Of a stretch of DNA of 64,000 bases, positions 50,297-60,002 are shown one piece after another; the first letter of the stretch is position 1; each line of letters opens with the position of its first letter. The notes under the pieces are model-generated. The model did not search any database, had not been told where the DNA came from, and was given only the letters and a program-made list of their open reading frames with translations. Origin of the DNA: Streptomyces spectabilis (lineage in GTDB: Bacteria; Actinomycetota; Actinomycetes; Streptomycetales; Streptomycetaceae); assembly GCF_008704795.1 (NCBI RefSeq), contig NZ_CP023690.1, positions 7,388,501 to 7,452,500 on the forward strand, in the 5' to 3' direction. Position numbers and translations under genes: made by a program.

Positions 50297-51187
50297 ATGG
50301 AACTGCGGCAGCTCGGCTATTTCGTGACGGTCGCCGAGGAACTCCACTTCGGGCGGGCCGCGGAGCGGCTGCACATCGTGCAGTCGGCGGTGAGCCAGCA
50401 AGTGCGGCGCCTGGAGCGGGAGCTCGGCGCCGAGCTCTTCGACCGCTCGCCGCGCCAGGTGCGGCTCACGCCCGCGGGGGAGCGGCTGCTGCCCGAGGCG
50501 CGGGCCGTCCTCGCCGCCGCGGAGCGGGCCCGCTCCGCGGTCGGCGCCCGCCCGCGCGGCCTGCGGCTCGGAACCTGTACGGGGCTCGGGGAGCACCTCG
50601 ACCGCGTCCTCGCCCGCTTCGCCGAGCAGGCGCCGGGGGTGCCGGTCGAGCTCGTGTCGGTGCACGCTGGGGAGCGGTTCGCGCGGGTCGCGGACGGGCG
50701 CCTCGACGCGGCCTTCGTCCGGGCCGCCGAGCCCGTGTCCCGGGTGCGGGTCGTGCCGTTGTGGCGGGACCCCCTGGTGGCGGTCGTACCGGCGGGGCAC
50801 CCGGTAGCCACCCGCGCGGAGGCGTCCCTGGCCGACCTCGCGGAGGCGCCCCTGGCCCTCACCGCGCGCCGCACCAACCCCGCCCTGGTCGACCTCGTCG
50901 TCGGCGCCTGCCACGCGGCCGGGTTCACGCCGGTGCGCGGGCCGGTCGGCGGCTCGCTCCAGGACACCCTCGCGACGATCGGCGCGGGGGCCGCGCCGCT
51001 GTGGACCGTCGTGTACGCGTCGCACGCGCGGCTGCTGCGCAGCCCTCGGGTGGCGTTCGTGCCCTTCGCGGCGGAGCTCGCCCTGGAGACGGGGCTCGCG
51101 GTCCGGGACGGCGCGCCGGACGCCGCCGCTCCGCTCGACGCGTTCCTCGCGGCGTGCGCGGCCGCCGCTGACGATCTCGGTTCGTGA
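50297..51187 (+). CDS. LysR-family transcriptional regulator
   Basis: 296 aa. Standard N-terminal winged helix (MELRQLGYFVTVAEELHFG, VQSAVSQQVRRLERELG, LTPAGERLL) and a periplasmic-binding-like effector domain (LRLGTCTGLGEHLD onward, VAVVPAGHPVA). Likely activates or represses a nearby gene; the tautomerase gene 150 bp downstream on the same strand is the obvious partner. The ligand cannot be told from sequence. Confidence 0.9.
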   Translation: MELRQLGYFVTVAEELHFGRAAERLHIVQSAVSQQVRRLERELGAELFDRSPRQVRLTPAGERLLPEARAVLAAAERARSAVGARPRGLRLGTCTGLGEHLDRVLARFAEQAPGVPVELVSVHAGERFARVADGRLDAAFVRAAEPVSRVRVVPLWRDPLVAVVPAGHPVATRAEASLADLAEAPLALTARRTNPALVDLVVGACHAAGFTPVRGPVGGSLQDTLATIGAGAAPLWTVVYASHARLLRSPRVAFVPFAAELALETGLAVRDGAPDAAAPLDAFLAACAAAADDLGS

Positions 51188-51337
51188 TCGCCGCGATCGC
51201 GGTCTGCTTCTTGGTCGCGGTACGCGGGTGGGCTGAACTGGTGTCGTCCCGCAGGGGACACCGAGGAGCCGGCTCCAGCCGGTGCTTCGGACCATCGCCC
51301 GCGTCGGTAATTCCGGCCGTAGCCAAGGGAGTTCAGC

Positions 51338-51520
51338 ATGCCCACCGTCACCGTTCAGCAGGGTCCCCGGGACGTCGCCCTCAAGCGGGAGCTGGTGCGG
51401 CGGATCACGGACGCGTTCGTGGACGCGTACGCGATTCCGGCGGAGACCGTCACGGTGTGGATCGAGGAGTACGCGGCCGAAAGCTGGGGTGCCGCGGGCT
51501 CGTTGACCGCCGACAAGTAG
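51338..51520 (+). CDS. 4-oxalocrotonate tautomerase-family protein
   Basis: 60 aa, the usual subunit size. After Met removal Pro is the first residue (MPTVTVQQGP), the catalytic general base of the family. The Arg-rich helix (REPRDVALKRELVRR-like, here RDVALKRELVRRITDAF) and VTVWIEEY match the fold. It forms hexamers that tautomerise enol/keto acids in aromatic catabolism; some members act otherwise. AAGGGAG precedes the ATG. Follows the LysR gene. Confidence 0.85.
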   Translation: MPTVTVQQGPRDVALKRELVRRITDAFVDAYAIPAETVTVWIEEYAAESWGAAGSLTADK

Positions 51521-51605
51521 GCCCGGGGCTTCGCCCCTTCGCCCCCGTGTGGCGCGGCGCTGTGCGTCCGGTGCCGCGCCGTGGGTGGTTGTCGCGCTGC
51601 GCGCT

Positions 51606-51630
51606 CGTCCTCAAACGCCGGACGGGCTGA
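51606..51630 (+). repeat. Dispersed intergenic repeat, copy 1
   Basis: Element CCTCAAACGCCGGACGGGCT with flanking bases; copy 2 at 51757-51781 and an inverted copy at 56234-56258. From experience this is a very common intergenic repeat of Streptomyces. Confidence 0.8.
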
Positions 51631-51756
51631 GTACCCTTCGCCGTGGCGTTGCCAGTACGCCCGACAAGTAGGCCCGGGGCTTCGCCCCTTCGCCCCCGTG
51701 TGGCGCGGTGCCGTGCGTCCGGTGGCGTGCCGTGGGTGGTTGTCGCGCTGCGCGCT

Positions 51757-51781
51757 CGTCCTCAAACGCCGGACGGGCTGA
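51757..51781 (+). repeat. Dispersed intergenic repeat, copy 2
   Basis: Same 25 bp element as 51606-51630, exactly 151 bp further along. Confidence 0.8.
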
Positions 51782-51822
51782 GTACCCTTCGCCGTGGCGT
51801 TGCCAGTACGCCCGACCGGTGG

Positions 51823-52671
51823 CTACGGCAGCAACCCCGCTCGCCGCGCCGCCACCACCGCCTCCCACCGCGTGTGGACGCCCAGCTTGCGCATCGCCGA
51901 GCGCAGATAGGCCTTCACCGTCTCGGGGCGCAGGCCGAGGCGCTCCCCGGCCGCGGCGTTCGTGGTGCCCAGGGCGACGCAGGTCAGGACGTCGAGTTCG
52001 CGCGGGGTCAGGGCGACGGCGGGGGAGTCGCCCACGGCGGTCAGCGTGGTGCAGACGGCGAGGAGTTCGCGGCGCAGGGCGGCATCGGACGTGCGCGCCG
52101 CGAGCGCGCGCAGGGCGCCGTGCGCCTCCCGTACGCGCTCCCAAGCGGCGGGCCCGGGCCAGGGCCCGGCAGGCGCCGTGTCCCGCGCCGCCGCCACCAG
52201 GGCGCGGGCCTCCTCGCGCACCACGAGGGCCTGCTCGACGTCGCGCGCGGCGGCGACGGCCGCAGCGAGCGTGCGGTCCCCCAGCGGCTGCGCGGTGCGC
52301 AGGGCGCCGTACAGCAGTCCGCGCACCCGGCGGCGCACCACGACCGGCACCGCGAGCACCGAACGCAGGCCCTCCGCCTCCACGGCGGCGTCGTACTCGT
52401 GGCTGATGTGCCGCGAGGAGCTGTAGTCGGTGACGGCGCACGGCCGGGCCAGGGCCAGGGCCTTGCCGCCGAGGCCGTTGCCCAGGCGGATGCCGAGGCC
52501 GCGCAGGACGTGCGTGCCGGTGCCGGTGAGCTCGGCGATCCGCAGCTGCGGGGCGGCGTGGGGCTGCGCGTCGGTGAGCCCGCCGAACGCCACCGGAAGA
52601 CCCGTGGTGCGCCGCAGCCGCACCAGCGCGGCCCGTACGTCCCCCGCCTCACCCGCGCCCGCAGCCGTCAC
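51823..52671 (-). CDS. GAF-domain LuxR-type transcriptional regulator
   Basis: 282 aa. Residues about 15-150 look like a GAF sensor (LPVAFGGLTDAQ, LGNGLGGKALALARP, VLAVPVVVRRRVRGLLYGA). The C-terminus is a LuxR helix-turn-helix (LTPRELDVLTCVALGTTN, LGLRPETVKAYLRSAMRKLG). It is divergent from the acyl-CoA synthetase pair with a 145 bp gap, so it probably controls them; homologues in such positions respond to unknown small ligands. Confidence 0.85.
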   Translation of the reverse strand: MTAAGAGEAGDVRAALVRLRRTTGLPVAFGGLTDAQPHAAPQLRIAELTGTGTHVLRGLGIRLGNGLGGKALALARPCAVTDYSSSRHISHEYDAAVEAEGLRSVLAVPVVVRRRVRGLLYGALRTAQPLGDRTLAAAVAAARDVEQALVVREEARALVAAARDTAPAGPWPGPAAWERVREAHGALRALAARTSDAALRRELLAVCTTLTAVGDSPAVALTPRELDVLTCVALGTTNAAAGERLGLRPETVKAYLRSAMRKLGVHTRWEAVVAARRAGLLP

Positions 52672-52816
52672 GCGCCCGCCCTTTCACCGCACAGCACCCC
52701 CGTCCGGGGGTAGTGAGACCCACATCACGAACTCCACGATGGTACGGATGCGGAGTCGGCCGGGGAACGGCCGCGCAGCCGGCCGTGTGGACAGCGGAAC
52801 CTAGGGAGAGCGGGGC

Positions 52817-54586
52817 ATGCCGATGACGGTGACGGAGACGGGAGGCGGGACGGAGGCGTTCCGGGCCGCCCGGGACTTTCTGCTGCGCCACCGCGAGGAC
52901 TACGCGGCCGCCTACGAGGGCTTCGCGTGGCCGCGCCCGGAGCGGTTCAACTGGGCCCTCGACTGGTTCGACGTCATCGCCGAGGGCAACGACCGCACGG
53001 CCCTGCACATCGTCGAGGAGGACGGCTCCGAGGCCCGGCTGACCTTCGCCGAGCTCGCGCGGCGCTCCGCGCGGGCCGCCAACTGGCTGCGCGGGCTCGG
53101 CGTCACGGCCGGGGACCGCCTCGTCGTCATGCTCGGCAACCAGGTCGAGCTGTGGGAGGTCGCGCTCGCCGCGATGAAGCTGCGCGCCGTGGTCATCCCG
53201 GCGACGCCGTTGCTCGGCGCGGCGGACCTGCGCGACCGGATCGAGCGCGGCCGGGCCCGGCACGTGGTGGTGCGCGCCGAGGACACCGCCAAGTTCGCGG
53301 ACGTGCCCGGGGACTACACCCGGATCGTGGTCGGAGTCGGAGTCGGAGTCGGAGTCGGAGCCGGAGCCGGAGCCGGAGCCACCGCGTCCGCCGAGGCAGC
53401 CGGACCCACCGCGCCCACCGCGCCCGGCTGGATCTCGTACGACGGCGTCGACACCGCCCCGGATGCCTACGTGCCCGACGGCCCCACCCTCGCCACCGAT
53501 CCGCTGATGCTCTACTTCACCTCCGGCACCACCGCCCGGCCCAAGCTGGTCGAGCACACCCATGTGTCGTACCCCGTGGGGCACTTGGCGACGATGTACT
53601 GGATCGGGCTCAAGCCCGGCGACGTCCATCTGAACATCTCGTCGCCCGGCTGGGCCAAGCACGCCTGGTCGAACCTGTTCGCGCCGTGGAACGCGGAGGC
53701 GACCGTCTTCATCCACAACTACACGCGCTTCGACGCCGGTCGTCTGATGCGCGAGATGGACCGCGCGGGCGTCACCAGCTTCTGCGCCCCGCCCACCGTG
53801 TGGCGGATGCTCATCCAGGCCGACCTGACCCAGCTGAAGACCCCGCCGCGCGAGGTGGTCGCCGCGGGCGAGCCGCTGAACCCCGAGGTCATCGAGCGGG
53901 TGCGCAGCGACTGGGGGGTGATCATCCGCGACGGCTTCGGCCAGACGGAGACCGCCGTGCAGGTCGCCAACACGCCCGGCCAGCGGCTCAAGCCCGGCTC
54001 CATGGGGCGGCCCACGCCCGGCTTCCGCGTCGTGCTGCTCGACGCGGTGACCGGCGAGCCGGGGGCCGACGAGGGCGAGGTCGCGCTCGACCTGTCCACC
54101 GCCCCTGTGGGCCTGATGACGGGCTACCACGGCGATCCGGAGCGCACCGCAGAGGCGATGGCGGGCGGCTTCTACCGCACGGGCGACATCGGCGCGCGCG
54201 ACGCCGACGGCTATCTGACGTACGTGGGCCGCTCCGACGACGTGTTCAAGGCGTCGGACTACAAGATCTCGCCCTTCGAGCTGGAGAGCGCGCTGCTCGA
54301 ACACGAGGCGGTCGCGGAGGCGGCGGTCGTGCCCGCGCCCGACCCGGTGCGCCTCGCCGTGCCGAAGGCGTACGTGGTGCTCGCCGAGGGCCACGAGCCG
54401 GGCCCCGCCACCGCCAAGGCGCTCTTCGAGCACTCGCGCGCGGTCCTCGCGCCCTACAAGCGGCTGCGCCGCCTGGAGTTCGGCGCGCTGCCGAAGACGG
54501 TGTCCGGCAAGATCCGCCGCATCGAGCTGCGCGAGGCCACGGCACAGGGGTCCGACGCCGAGTACCGCGAGGAGGACTTCCGATGA
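52817..54586 (+). CDS. AMP-binding acyl-CoA synthetase 1
   Basis: 589 aa ANL-superfamily ligase: P-loop [39 protein letters not shown] and the C-terminal KTVSGKIRR lysine. Best fits the short/medium-chain acyl-CoA synthetase branch. Residues about 172-188 are a [17 protein letters not shown] run encoded by a hexanucleotide repeat, a low-complexity insert before the P-loop. GGGAG precedes the ATG. The stop overlaps the next start (ATGA), so the two ligases form an operon, probably under the divergent GAF/LuxR regulator. Confidence 0.88.
   Translation: MPMTVTETGGGTEAFRAARDFLLRHREDYAAAYEGFAWPRPERFNWALDWFDVIAEGNDRTALHIVEEDGSEARLTFAELARRSARAANWLRGLGVTAGDRLVVMLGNQVELWEVALAAMKLRAVVIPATPLLGAADLRDRIERGRARHVVVRAEDTAKFADVPGDYTRIVVGVGVGVGVGAGAGAGATASAEAAGPTAPTAPGWISYDGVDTAPDAYVPDGPTLATDPLMLYFTSGTTARPKLVEHTHVSYPVGHLATMYWIGLKPGDVHLNISSPGWAKHAWSNLFAPWNAEATVFIHNYTRFDAGRLMREMDRAGVTSFCAPPTVWRMLIQADLTQLKTPPREVVAAGEPLNPEVIERVRSDWGVIIRDGFGQTETAVQVANTPGQRLKPGSMGRPTPGFRVVLLDAVTGEPGADEGEVALDLSTAPVGLMTGYHGDPERTAEAMAGGFYRTGDIGARDADGYLTYVGRSDDVFKASDYKISPFELESALLEHEAVAEAAVVPAPDPVRLAVPKAYVVLAEGHEPGPATAKALFEHSRAVLAPYKRLRRLEFGALPKTVSGKIRRIELREATAQGSDAEYREEDFR
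53333..53376 (+). repeat. Hexanucleotide microsatellite inside acyl-CoA synthetase 1
   Basis: GGAGTC repeats passing into GGAGCC repeats, all in frame, giving alternating Gly-Val then Gly-Ala. Confidence 0.85.
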
Positions 54587-56211
54587 GCACGGCCCCTTCG
54601 CGCGGCGCCGAGCCGTCGTACGCGCACGGCACCGGCTCCGTCCCGCTGCTCGGCGACACCATCGGGCAGAACCTCGACCGGGCGGTCGCCGCCTGGCCCG
54701 ACCGGGAGGCCCTCGTCGACGTGCCGTCCGGGGCGCGCTGGACGTACGCCGAGTTCGGCGCGGCCGTCGAGCGGCTCGCGCGCGCCCTGATGGGAGCCGG
54801 TGTCGAGCGGGGCGACCGGGTCGGGATCTGGGCCGTGAACTGTGCCGAGTGGGTCCTCGTCCAGTACGCCAGCGCGCGCGTCGGCGCCATCATGGTGAAC
54901 ATCAACCCGGCCTACCGCTCGCACGAGCTGTCGTACGTCCTGAAGCAGGCGGGCATCGGTCTGCTGGTCGCCACGCAGACGCACAAGAGCAGCGACTACC
55001 GCGCGATGGTCGAGCAGGTCCGCCAGGACTGCCCCGACCTGCGCCGGGTCGTCTACGTCGCGGACGGCTCGTGGGACGAGCTGCTCGCCGCGGCCGACTC
55101 CGTCACCCCTGCCCAACTGGCCGCCCGGGAAGCCGGGTTGACCTGCGACGACCCGGTGAACATCCAGTACACGTCGGGCACCACCGGCTTCCCCAAGGGA
55201 GCCACCCTCTCCCACCACAACATCCTCAACAACGGCTACTGGGTGGGCCGCACCATCGGCTACAGCGAGCAGGACCGCATCTGCGTGCCGGTGCCCTTCT
55301 ACCACTGCTTCGGCATGGTCATGGGCAACCTCGCGGCCACCTCGCACGGGGCGTGCGTCGTCATCCCCGCGCCGTCCTTCGACCCCGTCGCCACCCTGCA
55401 CGCCGTCGAGCGCGAGCGGTGCACGTCCCTGTACGGCGTGCCGACGATGTTCATCGCGGAGCTGAACCTCGCCGACTTCGCCACGTACGACCTGTCCTCG
55501 CTCAGGACCGGGATCATGGCCGGGTCGCCGTGCCCCGTCGAGGTCATGAAGCGGGTCGTCGCCGAGATGCACATGGAGCAGGTCTCCATCTGCTACGGCA
55601 TGACCGAGACCTCGCCGGTGTCCACGCAGACCCGCAGGGACGACGACCTGGAGCGCCGCACCGCCACCGTCGGCCGCGTCCTGCCGCACATCGAGGTCAA
55701 GGTCGTCGACCCCGCCACCGGCGTCACGCTGCCGCGCGGAAGCTCGGGCGAGCTGTGCACCCGCGGCTACAGCGTGATGCTCGGCTACTGGCGCGAGCCC
55801 GAGCGCACCGCCGACGTCATCGACTCCGGGCGCTGGATGCACACGGGCGACCTCGCGGTCATGCGGGACGACGGGTACGTCCGGATCGTGGGCCGCATCA
55901 AGGACATGATCATCCGCGGTGGCGAGAACATCTACCCGCGCGAGATCGAGGAGTTCCTGTACGCCCACCCGAAGATCGCGGACGTCCAGGTGGTGGGCGT
56001 GCCCGACGAGCGGTACGGCGAGGTGCCGCTGGCCTGCGTGATCCTCCACGAGGGAGTGGAAGGCCTGACCCTCGACGAGCTCCACACCTTCTGCGCGGGC
56101 CGCCTGGCCCACTACAAGGTCCCCGCGGCCCTCCAGGTCCTGGACACCTTCCCGATGACGGTCTCCGGAAAGGTAAGAAAGGTGGAGCTCAGGGAGCGCT
56201 TCGGAAACTGA
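54583..56211 (+). CDS. AMP-binding acyl-CoA synthetase 2 (FadD-like)
   Basis: 542 aa from the ATG at 54583, overlapping the previous stop. Motifs: [52 protein letters not shown] and VSGKVRK with the catalytic Lys. Full-length fatty-acid or aryl-CoA ligase. Both this and its partner make acyl-CoA from acid, ATP and CoA; the substrates may differ. No transport or beta-oxidation genes accompany them here. Confidence 0.9.
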   Translation: MSTAPSRGAEPSYAHGTGSVPLLGDTIGQNLDRAVAAWPDREALVDVPSGARWTYAEFGAAVERLARALMGAGVERGDRVGIWAVNCAEWVLVQYASARVGAIMVNINPAYRSHELSYVLKQAGIGLLVATQTHKSSDYRAMVEQVRQDCPDLRRVVYVADGSWDELLAAADSVTPAQLAAREAGLTCDDPVNIQYTSGTTGFPKGATLSHHNILNNGYWVGRTIGYSEQDRICVPVPFYHCFGMVMGNLAATSHGACVVIPAPSFDPVATLHAVERERCTSLYGVPTMFIAELNLADFATYDLSSLRTGIMAGSPCPVEVMKRVVAEMHMEQVSICYGMTETSPVSTQTRRDDDLERRTATVGRVLPHIEVKVVDPATGVTLPRGSSGELCTRGYSVMLGYWREPERTADVIDSGRWMHTGDLAVMRDDGYVRIVGRIKDMIIRGGENIYPREIEEFLYAHPKIADVQVVGVPDERYGEVPLACVILHEGVEGLTLDELHTFCAGRLAHYKVPAALQVLDTFPMTVSGKVRKVELRERFGN

Positions 56212-56233
56212 CGAACGGACGCCGGCGAAGCTC

Positions 56234-56258
56234 TCAGCCCGTCCGGCGTTTGAGGACG
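56234..56258 (-). repeat. Dispersed intergenic repeat, inverted copy
   Basis: Reverse complement of the 25 bp element at 51606. It lies in the 90 bp gap between two convergent genes and could act as a bidirectional terminator. Confidence 0.8.
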
Positions 56259-56301
56259 AGCCCGCAGGGCGATAACCCCGCACCCCCTGCCCGGGAGAGG
56301 C

Positions 56302-56994
56302 CTACGTTCCGCGGGCGGCCAACGCCTCCGCAGCCCCGTTCAGCGCCGCAGGCACCCCGTCCAGCTCGATGCGGAACAGCGGCACCCCCAGCTCCGCGGC
56401 GCGCTCGCACGCCTCGGGCGTGAAGTCGGACAGGGCGAAGCACACGCACGTGACCTCGTGGGTGAGCGCGGTGAGCCACGCGCACTCCAGGTCGCGCAGG
56501 GACGCGGGCCGCGCCGACGGCTCGACATGGGCGAGGACGCCCCGGGCGGTGAGCCGCGCGCCCGACGGCGCGCGACCCTCGGGCCCGGCCACGGCGTCCC
56601 GCACGTCCGCGTAGCCCAGCCAGCGCAGATACCGCGCGGCCGTGGTCACGGCGTCGCGCGCGCTGCGCACCGGGACGGGCCGGAAAGCGGGCCGCGGCGG
56701 GGCGGGGCCGGGCCCCGGCGGCGAGGCGGCCTCCGTGCGGACCGGGATCCGCAGCACCGTCCCGCACGTACAGCCGACCTCCGGCCGGGGCCAGTCCGCC
56801 TCGCGCCCGCAGGCCCCGCACCGCACGGTCACCCAGTCGTCCGCCCAGCTCCGCTCGGTCACGGGCGTCGCGGCGGCGTCGTACGCGACCGGCGGGACGA
56901 CGGGCGCGCCGCAGGAACAGGGGAACGCGGGGGGAGCGTAGGCCTGCTCGTGACGGCACACCGGGCAGCGCACCGGAACCCCGTCCGTCGTCAT
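56302..56994 (-). CDS. Double zinc-ribbon hypothetical protein
   Basis: 230 aa from the ATG at 56994 (GGGAGG 11 nt upstream); an in-frame start at 57033 is also possible. Two Cys clusters near the start, CPVC/CSCG and CGAC/CTCG, look like zinc ribbons. A Pro-rich linker follows, then a C-terminal domain of about 130 residues (ARDAVTTAARYLRWLGY, LTALTHEVTCVCFALSDF, ERAAELGVPLFRIEL) that could be a restriction-endonuclease-like or substrate-binding fold. I do not recognise a named family. Convergent with the synthetase operon. Confidence 0.65.
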   Translation of the reverse strand: MTTDGVPVRCPVCRHEQAYAPPAFPCSCGAPVVPPVAYDAAATPVTERSWADDWVTVRCGACGREADWPRPEVGCTCGTVLRIPVRTEAASPPGPGPAPPRPAFRPVPVRSARDAVTTAARYLRWLGYADVRDAVAGPEGRAPSGARLTARGVLAHVEPSARPASLRDLECAWLTALTHEVTCVCFALSDFTPEACERAAELGVPLFRIELDGVPAALNGAAEALAARGT

Positions 56995-57333
56995 CTCCCG
57001 CACCGCCTCCCGCTGGTCACCCGTGCCCGTCACCCGTGGCCGTCACCCGTGCTCGTCACCCGTGACGCATGGCCGGACAAGCCTGGGCCCATGGTCTTAC
57101 GGAACGCAACTACCCCGATACGCGATTTTGAGCTTCGGCCCGCTCCAGGACCGGCACTCCCTTGACGACCCCGCCGCCCCGTCCTACATTGCTTCCACAT
57201 AACAGAAACTTAATTCCGCAATGTGAAAGTACAGCTCACGGCCGCGAGGCCAGCCCACCGCAGGACCGGAATTCACAGCTCACCGCGGGGCGCGACGGGA
57301 GCCCGAATTCGCCAGCTGGAGCAGGAGAACCCA
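56995..57333 (+). promoter_or_regulatory. Upstream region of glyoxylate carboligase
   Basis: 339 bp. No gene. It contains the candidate operator 57203-57222 inside a 7 bp inverted repeat (ACATTGC 57186-57192, GCAATGT 57218-57224), and GGAG at 57323-57326. Confidence 0.6.
57186..57224 (+). promoter_or_regulatory. Candidate glyoxylate-regulon operator at gcl
   Basis: The core CAGAAACTTAATTCCGCAAT (57203-57222) matches CAGAAACAAACTTCCGCTAT upstream of hydroxypyruvate isomerase, in the same orientation to each gene. Probably bound by the pathway regulator (IclR-like in other bacteria). Confidence 0.6.
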
Positions 57334-59121
57334 ATGGCTCGTATGACCGCTGCCCGCGCGGCAGTCGAGATCCTCAAGCGCGAGGGCGTCACCGCCGCGT
57401 TCGGTGTGCCGGGTGCCGCGATCAACCCCTTCTACAGGGCGCTGAAGGAGGGCGGTGGCATCGACCACACGCTCGCCCGCCACGTGGAGGGCGCCTCGCA
57501 CATGGCTGAGGGCTACACCCGCACGAAGCCGGGCAACATCGGCGTCTGCATCGGTACGTCGGGCCCGGCGGGCACCGACATGATCACCGGCCTGTACTCG
57601 GCCATCGGTGACTCGATCCCGATCCTGTGCATCACGGGCCAGGCGCCCACGCACGTGATCCACAAAGAGGACTTCCAGGCCGTCGACATCGCCTCGATCG
57701 CCAAGCCGGTGACGAAGATGGCCGTGACGGTCCTGGAGGCCGCCCAGGTCCCCGGCGTCTTCCAGCAGGCGTTCCACCTGATGCGCTCCGGCCGGCCGGG
57801 GCCCGTCCTGATCGACCTGCCCATCGACGTCCAGCTCACCGAGATCGAGTTCGACCCGGAGACGTACGAGCCGCTGCCGGTCTACAAGCCCGCCGCGTCC
57901 CGTGCGCAGATCGAGAAGGCCATCGGCTTCCTCCTCGCCTCGGAGCGGCCGCTGATCGTCGCGGGCGGCGGCGTCATCAACGCCGACGCCTCCGCGCTGC
58001 TCGTGGAGTTCGCCGAGCTGACGGGCACTCCGGTGATCCCCACCCTCATGGGCTGGGGCACCATCCCGGACGACCACGAGCTGAACGCGGGCATGGTGGG
58101 CCTGCAGACCTCCCACCGCTACGGCAACGCGACGTTCCTGGAGTCGGACTTCGTCCTCGGCATCGGCAACCGCTGGGCCAACCGCCACACCGGCTACAAG
58201 CTGGACGTGTACCGCGAGGGCCGCACGTTCGTGCACGTCGACATCGAGCCCACTCAGATCGGCAAGATCTTCGCCCCCGACTACGGCATCGCGTCCGACG
58301 CCAAGGCCGCCCTCGCGCTCTTCGTCGAGGTCGCGCGCGAGCTGAAGGCGGCCGGGAAGCTGCCCGACCGCACCGCGTGGATCGCCGCCGGGCAGGAGCG
58401 CAAGGCCACGCTCCTGCGCCGCACCCACTTCGACGACATCCCGATCAAGCCGCAGCGCGTGTACGAGGAGATGAACAAGGCCTTCGGCCCCGAGACGCGG
58501 TACGTCTCCACGATCGGCCTCTCGCAGATCGCGGGCGCCCAGATGCTGCACGTCTACAAGCCGCGGCACTGGATCAACTGCGGTCAGGCGGGCCCGCTCG
58601 GCTGGACCATCCCGGCCGCGCTCGGCGTCGCGAAGGCGGACCCGGAGGGCCAGGTCGTCGCGCTCTCCGGCGACTACGACTTCCAGTTCCTCATCGAGGA
58701 GCTGGCGGTCGGCGCCCAGCACCGCATCCCGTACGTCCACGTCCTCGTGAACAACTCCTATCTGGGCCTGATCCGCCAGGCCCAGCTGGGTCTGGACATC
58801 AACTTCCAGGTCAACCTGGAGTTCGAGAACGTCAACTCCCCGGAGCTCGGCGTCTACGGCGTCGACCACGTCAAGGTCGCCGAGGGCCTCGGCTGCAAGG
58901 CGATCCGCGTGACCGACCCGAACGAGCTGGGCGCGGCCTTCGAGCAGGCCAAGAAGCTGGCCCAGGAGTTCCGCGTCCCGGTGGTCGTCGAGGCGATCCT
59001 GGAGCGCGTCACGAACATCTCGATGAGCCGCACGGCCGACATCAGCGACGTGACCGAGTTCGAGGACATCGCCACCGAACCGTGGCACGCCCCGAGCGCG
59101 ATCAAGGCGTTCAAGGCCTGA
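57334..59121 (+). CDS. gcl: Glyoxylate carboligase (tartronate-semialdehyde synthase)
   Basis: 595 aa, the length of the E. coli enzyme. ThDP-dependent: joins two glyoxylate molecules to tartronate semialdehyde and CO2. The telling residue is Val51 ([13 protein letters not shown]), where nearly all other ThDP enzymes have Glu; this is the hallmark of Gcl. The ThDP motif [11 protein letters not shown]...[10 protein letters not shown] is present. The start at 57334 is set by GGAG 7 nt upstream. Its product is used by the reductase and isomerase genes encoded nearby on the other strand, which share its candidate operator. Feeds allantoin/glyoxylate carbon into glycerate. Confidence 0.95.
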   Translation: MARMTAARAAVEILKREGVTAAFGVPGAAINPFYRALKEGGGIDHTLARHVEGASHMAEGYTRTKPGNIGVCIGTSGPAGTDMITGLYSAIGDSIPILCITGQAPTHVIHKEDFQAVDIASIAKPVTKMAVTVLEAAQVPGVFQQAFHLMRSGRPGPVLIDLPIDVQLTEIEFDPETYEPLPVYKPAASRAQIEKAIGFLLASERPLIVAGGGVINADASALLVEFAELTGTPVIPTLMGWGTIPDDHELNAGMVGLQTSHRYGNATFLESDFVLGIGNRWANRHTGYKLDVYREGRTFVHVDIEPTQIGKIFAPDYGIASDAKAALALFVEVARELKAAGKLPDRTAWIAAGQERKATLLRRTHFDDIPIKPQRVYEEMNKAFGPETRYVSTIGLSQIAGAQMLHVYKPRHWINCGQAGPLGWTIPAALGVAKADPEGQVVALSGDYDFQFLIEELAVGAQHRIPYVHVLVNNSYLGLIRQAQLGLDINFQVNLEFENVNSPELGVYGVDHVKVAEGLGCKAIRVTDPNELGAAFEQAKKLAQEFRVPVVVEAILERVTNISMSRTADISDVTEFEDIATEPWHAPSAIKAFKA

Positions 59122-59674
59122 CGGCTCCGCGCACCGTGGGGCGGCCCTCCGGGGCCGCCCCTTCGGCGTTCCCCGACGCGCGGCGGCGTACGCAGTAGTG
59201 GACGGTGAGCGCCAGGACCAGCGGACCCCACAGGCCGACCGGCAGGACGCAGATCCGGAACAGCAGGTCCCAGGCCGCGTTGTCGGCCGGGTCGAAGGCG
59301 AAGCCGATGCCGAGGGCGCCCAGGGTGAAGGGCCCGAAGAGCAGGGTCGCGCCGAGGCCGCCGAGCGTCGCCGGGACCAGGGCCACCGCGGGGTGCAGCC
59401 GCCGTCCGCCGACCAGCGGCACCCAGTTCGGCGCCACTTCGCCCCAGCCGCGGATCAGGCCGAAGGACAGCAGCGCGAACGCCTCGGTGAGCAGGCTCAG
59501 GCCGAAGACGTAGGGGACGGAGATCCACAGGCTCCCGATGGAGCCGGTTCCGCTGCCCATGTCGAAGCCGAAGGCGAACGGCAGCCGCCAGAGGCACTGG
59601 GGGAGCAGCACGAGCGGGATGAGGTGGGCCACGCGCTCGGCCCAGCGGGGTACGGGGAAGGCGGTCGTCGTCAT
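59111..59674 (-). CDS. Integral membrane protein, unknown function
   Basis: 187 aa from the ATG at 59674 (GGAAGG upstream). About four hydrophobic segments ([70 protein letters not shown]). It has no catalytic motif and I recognise no transporter family. Its 3' end overlaps the gcl 3' end by 11 bp, convergently. Confidence 0.75.
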   Translation of the reverse strand: MTTTAFPVPRWAERVAHLIPLVLLPQCLWRLPFAFGFDMGSGTGSIGSLWISVPYVFGLSLLTEAFALLSFGLIRGWGEVAPNWVPLVGGRRLHPAVALVPATLGGLGATLLFGPFTLGALGIGFAFDPADNAAWDLLFRICVLPVGLWGPLVLALTVHYCVRRRASGNAEGAAPEGRPTVRGAVRP

Positions 59675-60002
59675 GCCGTCGAGCCTTCCGCGCGGCCGCA
59701 CGGAGATCGTCACCACACACGACGAACCGCCTCCGCCGTACGGCGGAGGCGGTGCTGGGACCAGGGTGTACCCGAACGGCTGGGACCGCGGCGGCCGGGC
59801 GACGGTTCCCGGTCGCTCCTCCTCTGGTCGAAGGGGCGAGCGGGACCTTCACCACCGCACTGGCTCGCCTCGAGCCGCCGCGGTCCTCGTCCCCCCGCGT
59901 GCCGTGTGCCACCCCTCATCCGGGCCCACGGCGCCGCGGGATCCGCGCTGGGGGACCGACCTCCCGTCAAGTCCCCGGCGCAGTCTGTGAAGTGATGGTG
60001 TC
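59675..60002. other. Intergenic region between the membrane protein and catalase genes
   Basis: 328 bp. I see no gene, clear promoter pair or strong hairpin. Confidence 0.5.

Larger units (their letters stand above)
51511..51812. repeat. 151 bp tandem duplication after the tautomerase gene
   Basis: Two units, about 51511-51661 and 51662-51812, differing at a few bases. Unit 1 starts inside the tautomerase stop region (CGACAAGTAG), so the last codons of the gene are copied too. Each unit carries the dispersed element listed next. The gap to the next gene holds nothing else. Confidence 0.85.
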
